Assembly: GCF_964204645.1 (NCBI RefSeq)
Contig: NC_134028.1
Span: 27,068,153 to 27,132,152, forward strand
Length of the DNA stretch: 64,000 nt
Direction: 5' to 3'
DNA from: Tubulanus polymorphus
Lineage: Eukaryota; Nemertea; Palaeonemertea; Tubulaniformes; Tubulanidae
Shown here in pieces: positions 55,701 to 64,000 of the stretch. Both the position numbers and the translations under genes were made by a program. Every line of letters begins with the position of its first letter. The stretch's first letter is position 1. Under the pieces are notes generated by a model. The model had not been told where the DNA came from. It did not search any database and worked only from the letters and a program-made list of their open reading frames with translations.

Positions 55701-58700
55701 AGCATCCAGTTCCACTTTTGTGAGTAAAAGTTAACTATGAGTTAAATCTAACTCACAACTGTGTAACTGGCAACTGGCTCTTGTAGGCCTCCCGTTGCCT
55801 GAAAAGTTTGTTCAAGTAAACCAACAGATAAATGCCAAATGCAGTTTCGATTTCCTCCATATCAGTTTTCCTCTGGTTTAGTTAATTTGCCAGTTATCCA
55901 CTCGTTTAATTTAACCAGTTTTAATTGTCATCATGTCAGTTTTACACTGGTTAACTTTTCACTATGTCAGCAATCCACAGATTCATTTGAACCTAATTCA
56001 AAGCAATTGAGCACCTGACAGTTACTGGTATGATAATAGATTGTGAATTGTGTAAATCAATGTTTCGTAGAGAAAATGAACTTCTCAAACATCAACTGAA
56101 GAAATATGTTAATGCTGTACAGTTATTGAGAAGAGAAGGTCTGGCAGCGGAAGGTAAGTCTGTATTATACTCCTCAATCTCAGGTCTATTACTGTCGCTT
56201 ACATAATGTGTGGTATACATGTGTGTTTTGACAGGTAAAATAGGTGTTCATTTAGATGATATTCAGCCAGCAATACCAGCCAGTAAACCACAGATTGATT
56301 ACAGTCACGAAGCATCTGAATATGAAAAGAAGCTCATACAGGTTTGTGTAAAACTATCTCTGATATTGAGAGTGTTGAGAAGTGGTTTCGGTAACAGGAA
56401 GTTATTGATCTATTGTTACAGGTTGCTGAAATGCACGGAGAACTGATCGAATTCAATGAATCACTACACAAACAATTACTATCAAAAGAATCACAATTAA
56501 GAAGACTTCGTCAAGACCTCATTGAACTGAGAGGACCGGTTAGTATGGAACCATTCGCAATGGTGAACCATTTATAATGTATTCATCTAATTTAATCGGT
56601 AAAATTTTAAGACTTTAAAGGTGAACTAGATTTGTTTAGAGTACGAGCTTTCATTACTAGCGCATATAGCAGCTTTAAATGACCAATGGGAGCCGAGATC
56701 TTACAGATTTTCTGATGAAAGTTTCAGTCTAGATAAATTGTGTTTTCAGCTGCCAAATCATCATGAAGAACATACGGATGACAACACCAGCATCTCTTCA
56801 GATGCAGATGTGTAAGTGTTGAAATGGTTGTGTTCACTATTGATAATGTTTTTATATCTGAAGTCCGGGGGGCGGGGTTGGTATATCAGACCTGCTTCCG
56901 GGGGGGGGGGGAGGGGAGTATATCAGACCAGCTTCCCCTACGATATCTCTGTAGTAGTTTATATGATAATTCATGTCTCATTACGATGCTTTTAATCACT
57001 ATCATAAAACATACATTGATCAGTGATTTCTGGTGATAACCATAGAAATTATGATTCCAATATGAATAGCAGCCAATTCAATAAATTATAATATCTAACA
57101 AAAAGCAATGTCAATGCCCGACCTGGGTTTTGGGGGTTATTTGCACTGTAGTTAACCCCAGTTGTATATGTGTGTGTTTGATGTTTGTGTTATTTGATAT
57201 TTAGATTGTCACCAACATCTCGACCATTGATAAACATCTGGATTCCTTCCGCGTTCATGAGAGGTGTAGGAACTGAATCACATCATGTTTATCAGGTCAG
57301 TTTACAATAGATCTGTCGTGTTGAAAACTTGATTGAATTTACACGTAACCAGACCTTCAGCCTGCCAGCATCCATCTGCAACCTGGAACCAGCCCTTCAG
57401 CCTGCCAGCATCCATCTGCAACCTGGAACCAGCCTTTCAGCCTGCCAGCATCCATCGGCAGCCTGGAACCAGCCCTTCAGCCTGCCAGCATCCATCTGCA
57501 GCCTAGAACCAGCCCTTCAGCCTGCCAGCATCCATCTGCAGCCTGGTACCAGCCCTTCAGCCTGCCAGCATCTATTCAGATATTCTGCAGCCTGGAACAC
57601 ATAATCATTGTTATGTGAAATGTGGATGATCAAAAATTCGAACACTGAAAATTGGTGATAAAATGTAAATTGTCTCAAGGTTGCAGGATTCATTCATTAT
57701 TGCCTCACATAAACATCTCACACTAGGCCTATGAGACACATCATTAAGGTGCATGTAGTCACTTTCATCAGCTAATTGTAAAACTTCTGATGTTTGCTGT
57801 TGATAGTCACAGCGGTTTCAAACAGTTGTTCACTAAGTCACCATTATCAGTACCTGTTTGATAAGGCGCGGGCTGATAATAAACAGGGGATTTGACAGCT
57901 AAACGGATGACCCTACGAGTGATCAGCGTTGTGACGGACGATGTGACGGACTGGCTCTGTGTGGGTTTATGAAGGTAGTATGTTGTATTGTAGGTATATG
58001 TTCGTATACGCGATGAAGAATGGACGGTTTATAGAAGATACGCACAGTTTTATGAGTCGCATAATAAACTACGTAAAAAATACGCGATTCTCAACACTTT
58101 CGAATTTCCACCAAAAAAAGCTATAGGAAACAAGGTATGGAAATATTCAATGATTTCACTGACTATTTACCCTTATAAAGTAGTTACTTGTTGCATTATG
58201 AGTATGTGTAATGTATTTATTTCAGGGAGGTAAATTCGTCGAAGATCGACGTAAAAGATTACAGAATTATATTCGTCAAGTTATAAATTGGCTCGTTCAA
58301 AATAATGCACAGTTAGCATCGAACGCTTGCAAGGACAATCTGATCGCATTGGTGCCAGTTCTCGGGTAAGTGTTACTCCCCCCTCTCTCAGACAGGGGTC
58401 AGCCCCCTCTTGCATGTGAAGGCTTTGATTTTAAGATTTAAGACCAGTCTAAACTCATTCTATAGCCGATTGAAATATTTAAGATCAGTGTTATGATTTA
58501 AGGCGTCTATTTGTGGTGACTGAACCCCGGATGATTACTGCCAGTCTGTGTATGACACAATCTTCTCCTTTATTCTTTTTAGTGAGATTCCTGACAAGAA
58601 GAAATCATCAAAAAACCGTCGGAAATCAGCGCCCTCTACGTCACAACCAGCAGGGATTCAGCCAGCACCGGTTGTAGCTGCTGATATGTACATGGGACTT

Positions 58701-58703
58701 TAA
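49757..58703 (+). CDS. SNX29: Sorting nexin-29 (RUN, coiled coil, PX), 18 exons, ~921 aa
   Basis: Exons: 49757-49763, 49860-49974, 50422-50511, 50870-50943, 51215-51389, 52959-53029, 53120-53284, 53472-54081, 54826-55044, 55402-55671, 56071-56153, 56235-56341, 56422-56538, 56642-56811, 57205-57295, 57994-58134, 58226-58365, 58583-58703. The N-terminal RUN domain is clear (LLNRLLDAVKQCQVRFGG, CLCNYWEAVLQHGIK, TTDAGRGRAWLRASLNENSL, AAGLGSILFAIAIDLEGL). A basic patch (KKKEKKKRRKP) and a low-complexity Ser/Thr-rich linker follow. Next come coiled coils (VEEENRQLRALCEVEQETSA and the RENELLKHQ exon). The PX domain has VYVRIRDEEWTVYRRYAQFY and FEFPPKKAIGNK, with the RRY and PPK phosphoinositide elements. 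The tail is basic and ends YMGL. It is a cytosolic or endosomal protein. It is longer than vertebrate SNX29 mainly through the linker. Confidence 0.93.
51940..52105. repeat. ~20/40-bp degenerate tandem repeat in SNX29 intron
   Basis: Alternating CCAGTCCTTGTGACTGGGCC and TCAGCTCTTGTGACTAGACC units, about four pairs, between exons 5 and 6. Confidence 0.8.
52234..52292. repeat. 9-bp tandem repeat GTAGCTGAT/GTAGCTGCT
   Basis: About six copies in the same SNX29 intron. Confidence 0.85.
54106..54510. repeat. 27-bp GC-rich minisatellite beside SNX29 exon 8 donor
   Basis: The unit CAACCCGTGCAGCTGCATCC plus CCTCCAC is repeated about 13 times, starting about 25 bases past the GTAAGT donor at 54082. 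All three frames on both strands stay open for over 100 codons. The exon 8 frame itself meets TAA at once if the intron is retained. Confidence 0.95.
57336..57600. repeat. 40-bp tandem repeat, ~6 copies, SNX29 intron
   Basis: The unit CCAGCCCTTCAGCCTGCCAG then CATCCATCTGCAGCCTGGAA is repeated with few changes, between exons 15 and 16. Confidence 0.9.
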
Positions 58704-58710
58704 AACAACA

Positions 58711-59202
58711 CTAATGTCTATTTCAACCTGTCTTGAGAGCATTCCAGGTGGCCTAGCTTGATCATTTTTGGTAGTACATACCTGATAAAGGTCTTAATAG
58801 GACCAGAAAGGACAGGCAGTCGACCTAAATCATCGTTTTCTAATCCATTTGAAGAATATCCAAAAAGTCTGCATTGAAAGGGGTTAAATGAAGAGAAGTG
58901 ACTCCATGATTTGAAAGTTTAACAATATGTTTCCATGCCTACGTACCAAACTTCAGTTGGTAGGCATGGAAACATATTGTTTAACTTTCAAATCATGGAG
59001 TCACTTCTCTTCATTTAACCCCTTTCAGTGAAGACTTTTTGGATATTCTTCAATACAGTTTCAAATGGATTAAAAAATGATGATTTAGGTCGACTGCCTG
59101 TCCTTTCTGGTCCTATTAAGACCTTTATCAGGTATGTACTACCAAAACTGACTGAGCTAGGCCACCTGGAATGCTCTCAAGTCAGATTGAAATAGACATT
59201 AG
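58711..59202. repeat. ~490-bp fold-back palindrome just after SNX29 stop
   Basis: The left arm starts CTAATGTCTATTTCAACCTG and the right arm ends CAGATTGAAATAGACATTAG. The arms are about 232 bases each and nearly identical, for example ATTTGAAAGTTTAACAATAT opposite ATATTGTTTAACTTTCAAAT. They are separated by about 17 bases (58943-58959). It begins 8 bases after the TAA, inside the expected 3' UTR. It has no coding capacity. Confidence 0.95.
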
Positions 59203-59204
59203 AT

Positions 59205-59330
59205 TCACTTCCACATTTCTCCTGGGTTCACTTCCATATTTCTCCTGGGTTCACTTCCACAGTTCTACTGGGTTCACTTCCACAGTTCTACTGGGTTCAC
59301 TTCCACGGTTTTACTGGGTTCATTTCTAGT
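59205..59330. repeat. ~22-bp tandem repeat, 6 copies
   Basis: The unit CTGGGTTCACTTCCACAGTT(CTA), with CATATTTCTC and ACGGTTTTA variants, abuts the fold-back palindrome. Confidence 0.85.
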
Positions 59331-61343
59331 TCTATTGTACTAGGTTCTACGGGAGTTGGTTTAGTTTAACTCTGGATCCAGTTGTTAATTTCAGAGGATT
59401 AATATTTTCCAATAGAATCCACTCAATTGAGACGAGAAGAAAAAAGCGTGAACGAAGTTTATTTGTGCGTTCGGTTTGTCGCGGTACAAACAATTATGAA
59501 ATTGATTCCACTGATGAATTATTCAGTTTTTTGACAATCAAAATGATGTAATGTATGAAAATGAACAAATCAAAATTTTAAAACGAAACAATTTTTGAAA
59601 ATATTGATCATGAAAATGTGTGTTAAACCCGTGACTAGTGACAGACTAGGCAAATATTGTGTGCGAATTTATTCAGCTTTTTAAATTTTAATTGTATGAA
59701 TGAAAAATGTTTGATATTACCGCCAGATTACAGTAACCTATTTGCTGATTTCACACTGTGTGTGTGTCATCTTAACTGAGCATACAAGTTGACCCGGCCG
59801 GCCAACTGCAGTTTACAAAATGGCCTGCCCGATGAAGAGCATTAATCTTATGATCATTAAATGGCAAATCAGTGATCACCTCAATGTGTCAACTTTAGTC
59901 TCCACGTGTTTAATCGTAATTAAATAATACGGCCAAAGATTGGCCTATAGTCTGTCACAAGGTTTAGAGGTCGCCCTGATCCACAACAATAGTACATCAT
60001 TGTTCTGTATATATCGATAGTGTAGTAATACATATGTATTATTTTAGTGGCTTTATCAGGTCAGATTAAAGATGCCAGTTGAAGGGAGGGGGGGTGGTTC
60101 AAGAGGCATTCCAACGAGTAATTTAATACGTATTACATTTTTGTAAATGTTTTATTTAATTTCGATTGAACATTTTGTAAAGTTGTTAATTTTGTAAATA
60201 GATATTACTCTGATAATCGATATATGGTGCTTGTTTTTCAATGTTGTGCTATAATTGTTCATGTTATAATGATTTGTGTATCTCTACACAAACACTTGTC
60301 AAATTAATCAGAGAATTTGAGGGAATGAAACATTGAAGGTCACCCTGTCACCTGTCACCTTCAATATTAAACCCTTTTCAACGTATGAATGAATTTTATG
60401 GAATGGATTTTAAAACTTGTCAAACTAAAAGAAGATCTGGATTTGATTTAAATTTATGGATTGAATTCAAGATTACAGTAAACCTTGCCTTACTTGGACA
60501 CGGTCATCTCAGAATTTTGACTAACTCGCGCAAAAAGGAAATAATTATTCTCTGACTTCGTATTTTTAATTCGGAATTCGTCTACGTCAAAGATAACCGG
60601 TGGATAAATAGCGGGACCCAGTTCCACAGTTGTGAGTTAGAGTTAACTCCGAGTTAGTTAGTTCATTTTCAATGAGTTAACTCTGAGTCAAATCTTAACT
60701 CAGAACTGTGGAACTGGATCCTGAGTAACTGTTACCCTGGTATTTATCTCAGCTAAAATGGGTACCAGTAAATCAATTTATGAATAACCGCGCTCCACAT
60801 TTAGAATAACTTTTCAATAAGCTCCTAGCTTGTACTGATTTTATCTGCCCCGGGTTGTCAAGGGTTACTGTAACAAGAATGTTGGAATTATTGACGCAAT
60901 TGTGCAGGTTTAGATTGTCGTATGATATAGTGATGATCGGGATATATATATTATGTATTTGAAAATAGATCAAATCAAAAATATAAATATTACAACTTTT
61001 TTGTTTGTTTCTTTGATTTTTAGCCTCGAGATTGTTTTGTATTGAGTGATATTCAAGTTCAATGGCCATGATGAGGAAAACAAACTCAAACTCCTAGAGA
61101 CTGATAACATTAAACATCAACATCTATTCATACACTTAGAATGTTTAATGTTTATTCAATATTTTTTGTGTTAAACAAGTTTATATTTAACATCTGTAAT
61201 TCATAGAATTTCAAAAACGTAGAAATCTTTTTTAACTTATTTGCAGAATGCACTGAACACTGTATCGGTAGAGAGATACATAGATTATTGACACAGTTAT
61301 ACATTTCTTTACTCATTAAATTGTGGTCAATAGATATTTTTTT
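59331..61343. other. Gene-free stretch
   Basis: No exon recognised on either strand. It is AT-rich, possibly including the distal SNX29 3' UTR. It contains the GAGTTAAC inverted-repeat element at 60613-60721. Confidence 0.4.
60613..60721. mobile_element. Small inverted-repeat element, CAGTTCCACAGTT family
   Basis: GGACCCAGTTCCACAGTTGT at the left pairs with GAACTGTGGAACTGGATCC at the right, and internal GAGTTAACTC motifs are palindromic. Related ends occur near 2250-2280, 51000-51120 and 55705-55775. Confidence 0.65.
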
Positions 61344-61652
61344 TCTGTGGAACCTCGTTACAACGAACTTCAGGGCACCATAAAATATATTTGTTATAAC
61401 CGATAGTTTGTTGTCTCAAGTACGAAATTATTATAATTGTCCTATTTGCCGGAGTGGATTTAGGGGGTGGTTTTGGGAGTACAGACCCTTCCCACTTAGG
61501 TTGGCCTTTTCGTTAGGACAGAGGTAGTTAAATTTTTATCTCAGTTTTTCCACAATCTCTGGGGGCTGTGGCTGCTTTATTTCTCCTTGACCAAGCCTCC
61601 TTTCTCTAGATCTGCCCACATCAGAAACGTCGTTATAGCGAGGTTCCACTGT
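61344..61652. mobile_element. MITE-like element with CAGTGGAACCTCG ends
   Basis: Left CTGTGGAACCTCGTTACAACGA and right TCGTTATAGCGAGGTTCCACTG are inverted copies about 305 bases apart. CAG-starting ends followed by CTCG...TAACGA resemble pogo/Tigger-type termini (inference). No transposase. Confidence 0.6.
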
Positions 61653-62801
61653 AATCTCATTTTTGGTAAACGAAAAAAAATTTTAAAAGCAATATTCTTA
61701 AGATGAACACTAAAATGACAGTTAAGACCGGTACGTATAATTCACTAAGTTCTGTATATATAACTCCTGTCAACAACCGAAATCTATTTAAGTTTGGTTG
61801 AATTGGTAATTGCAGAAAGCGACGACTACATTCTATTTATATTCCTATAACAATAACTTGTGTATTTTAAAATTTAAACTATGATTCAACTTAATCAACA
61901 TTTATAATTCATGCGTTACAAGCAGTTTAAATTGATCCTGATAGGAGTGGCACCGATAAAACAGTCCTCTCAAGTATATACACATTAAAGCAGTAAAATC
62001 TAATGATTTCAATCTATATGAATCAATCATCTCAACTGTATTTCATATTTTGCTAGGTGGCTAAGCAGAAATCTGAATGGTCTGTCCTAGAACTGGTCAC
62101 CTCATTTAGATTAACGACGAGGCAGGGATTGATCTAGGAATATGGTGAATTGCGGGGTTGAAAAAAAACTAGAAAAAAATCGGTGTGCTCTGGCGATTTT
62201 TCAGAACCACAAAAATCAACGCAATCGGCAATAAAATCCTAGGCTTGATGGTTAAACCATAGTTCTGATTGGTTGAGACGTGGTCACCTGATATGCAAAT
62301 AGCTCACACCTAACCCAAACCCTGGATTCTGATTGGCATAGATTTTGTCGCATAACTACTGAAAATTCAATTTCAAGTATTTACTGGAGTTTTATTCTAT
62401 TTCTTTCTTTTAATTTTAAAATAGGAATTGACCCTGTTATTCATTTGATCGGTGTCCCTTACAAACCCACCACACCTACTGGGAGCGAAACAGGGTTCGA
62501 TTTTGAAATTCGGTTTAATTCTATTTCAACCAACTGATTATCCTTTCACTAATGATATAGCTTTTTACACAGCGATGCAGAGCTGCTGCCCTCTATAGAG
62601 TATAGGAGAAACTGAGGGCAACATCGAATACGCAATTTAAACAGCAGTAAATTTTAATATGATGAGGATTGAAATCATGTACACACAATATGACTGTGTA
62701 AAATATCGAACTATATTTTACTGAATCATTTCAACATCCATCATTCAGTTTCATATACAAAAAGCCTAATTTTTCGAATATTTTTTAAAGCATAGCCGAT
62801 T
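61653..62801. other. Gene-free stretch with one dispersed repeat
   Basis: No exon recognised. Positions 62400-62525 hold the inverted mate of the repeat at 38023. Confidence 0.4.
62400..62525 (-). repeat. Dispersed repeat copy (pair of 38023-38180)
   Basis: The reverse strand carries CCTGTTTCGCTCCCAGTAGG, TGTGGTGGGTTTGTAAGGGA and the downstream ACAGGGTCAATTCCTATTTT block shared with the other copy. Confidence 0.65.
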
Positions 62802-62993
62802 TCACAAGCGAAAACATTGACTTTGTCGCGGTGAATCAACAGTCAAAATATCTTCAACCAGAATCATCCTTAAAATCCTAACCCCACACCTCTTCATACA
62901 GTTATTATATCTACAAAATCTACATAACATGCCATCCCTTTTGACGGCCTTATTCCCAAAAGTGATAATATCATAATTTGACTCACAATTCAT
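62802..62993 (-). pseudogene. Nuclear-receptor DNA-binding-domain-like fragment
   Basis: The reverse strand encodes KRDGMLCRFCRYNNCMKRCG, which fits the second zinc finger of nuclear receptors (R-x2-C-x2-CR-x3-C-x3-G). The upstream half is abnormal: one expected Cys (after CESNYD) is Ile and the spacing to the next Cys is too long. It opens after a GTGAG or similar acceptor-like site and ends in a stop without a visible donor. No first zinc finger or ligand-binding domain was found. It may be a relic, or an exon of a fast-evolving receptor. Confidence 0.3.
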
Positions 62994-63249
62994 CGTTTAT
63001 GATATTGAAATTTCATCCCGTGCTGAGATTTCACACAAATCAGTTTCAGGCCTGACTGACTAATCAATAACCAAAAGTGCCGGAGATAATTTAGAATTTT
63101 TTAATAATTCCACCCCAGTGTGTTGAATAACGGGCATACCGCTAAAAGTGTGTATGCAGTGCGATGTATCAATACCTACTGAATTTCACTTGGCTTGACA
63201 GGTGCTGCCATCTTTCAATAGAAATAGAGACTAATTGTCAATTACATCA

Positions 63250-63313
63250 GTACACCGCAGTGCGGTGTACTAGCAAAATCCATCACTGATTTATACACCG
63301 CACTGCGGTGTAG
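63250..63313. repeat. Two copies of a perfect ~20-bp palindrome
   Basis: GTACACCGCAGTGCGGTGTAC at about 63250 and TACACCGCACTGCGGTGTA at about 63294. Each is self-complementary around one central base, with central base T/A swapped, so the copies are inverted relative to each other. They lie 20-90 bases beyond the stop of the Josephin gene, in its 3' UTR. Confidence 0.85.
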
Positions 63314-63337
63314 ACACACTGAAAGGGTTGACAAGAT

Positions 63338-63971
63338 TTACAATGAATTCTTATTATCTTCAGTGTTCAATACAGTAAGTTCATGTTTGGTTAGCTCAGC
63401 TGGTTGAACGGGTTCAGTCAGTTCGGTTAGCTCAGCTGTTTGAACGGGTTCAGTCAGTTCGGTTAGCTCAGCTGGTTGAACGGGTTCAGTCAGTTCAGTA
63501 GATTGTGGAAGCTGATTTGCTATGAAAGCGCCATTTGATTGTTTGCGCTGTTCAGTTTGTGGTAAACTATCGCACAGAACGCCGGTGATCTCTTCCTTCC
63601 CGTCCGCTGTCACCGATGTATTAATCGTCAATTTGAATATTCTCTGACTCGACAAATCGACGCCGTTCGGTAAATCAGGATCGACAACTCTCCACGTGCC
63701 GTTCATTTCAACCTCTTTAGATACGATCACTAATAATTCTTTGTCCTGACATTCGAGTTGCTCTTTCAGATACGACAGTAGTTCGGCTGGTTTACCGATT
63801 AATTCTGGAGAGTCTAGTTTAGAGTCAAGGTTGTAATAGACGCCCGAGATGTCTCTTAATGCGATCCAATGTTTACGGTGAATCGGAAATGTGAATATTC
63901 CCCATTTATACTCAGTAGGGATGTTCAGAATGAATCCATGTATGTTTTTCAGACATAAACAGCTAACATCC
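63338..63971 (-). CDS. Josephin-domain deubiquitinase (JOSD1/2-like), 3' exon, partial
   Basis: A TTTCAG acceptor at about 63972-63974 (reverse strand) opens a 634-base terminal exon ending in TAA at 63338-63340. The upstream exons with the catalytic Cys are outside the window. The part seen has EYKWGIFTFPIHRKHWIALR, then GVYYNLDSKL, then PAELLSYLKEQL and ELLVIVSKE. This is the C-terminal half of a Josephin domain with its catalytic His (KHWIAL) and the acidic/amide residue region (YNLDSK). Josephin proteases cleave ubiquitin chains. Small JOSD proteins usually end soon after this point. Here a tail of about 130 residues follows, closing with three 12-residue repeats of the ELTEPVQPAELT type. 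This 36-bp coding repeat lies at 63386-63500. Confidence 0.85.
63386..63500 (-). repeat. 36-bp coding tandem repeat, 3 copies
   Basis: The forward-strand unit is GGTTAGCTCAGCTGGTTGAA then CGGGTTCAGTCAGTTC, nearly identical among copies. In the Josephin gene frame it gives Glu/Thr/Pro-rich 12-mers. Confidence 0.9.
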
Positions 63972-64000
63972 CTGAAATTAGAAAAAAGAGCATTTTTACA

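Overview
This is a window of an intron-rich, AT-leaning animal nuclear genome. Every gene I can support is split by GT-AG introns. The best-fitting organism is an invertebrate, probably a lophotrochozoan such as a mollusc, annelid or brachiopod. That guess rests on the extracellular domain mix of the polycystin gene and on the abundance of intronic minisatellites, tRNA-derived SINE-like copies and small inverted-repeat elements. The species cannot be fixed from sequence alone. No bacterial or viral gene was recognised.

Layout from left to right: (1) a likely 3'-terminal exon of a + strand gene (194-370); (2) a possible + exon (936-1105) of unknown meaning; (3) an OGFOD3-type 2-oxoglutarate/iron oxygenase, + strand, 8 exons, 1787-4522; (4) a giant polycystin-1-like gene, - strand, 39064 to 6168, which I could assemble as 47 phase-consistent exons encoding about 3807 aa; (5) an orphan class A GPCR, - strand, 2 exons; (6) a membrane-anchored short-chain dehydrogenase (SDR9C/BDH1-like), - strand, 5 exons, whose last intron contains a ~35-copy 33-bp satellite; (7) sorting nexin-29 (RUN, coiled coil, PX), + strand, 18 exons, starting from a 7-nt coding micro-exon; (8) a repeat-rich stretch with a ~490-bp fold-back palindrome directly after the SNX29 stop; (9) a degraded nuclear-receptor-like fragment; (10) the 3' exon of a Josephin-domain deubiquitinase that runs off the right edge, - strand.

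The genes do not form a pathway. Their neighbourhood looks like ordinary animal gene order. The polycystin gene dominates the window. In order it has a signal peptide, WSC, PKD-like domains, an unrecognised Cys-bearing module, more PKD, a PAN/apple-like domain, a complete F5/8-type C (discoidin) domain, a 2.9-kb PKD-array exon, REJ, GAIN/GPS, 11 membrane segments with PLAT after the first, a polycystin channel module, and a short coiled-coil tail.

The most unusual material is non-coding: two long fold-backs, several non-autonomous transposon-like inverted-repeat elements, and minisatellites inside introns of otherwise conserved genes. Exon borders were read by eye from splice signals and reading-frame phase and may be off by a few bases.
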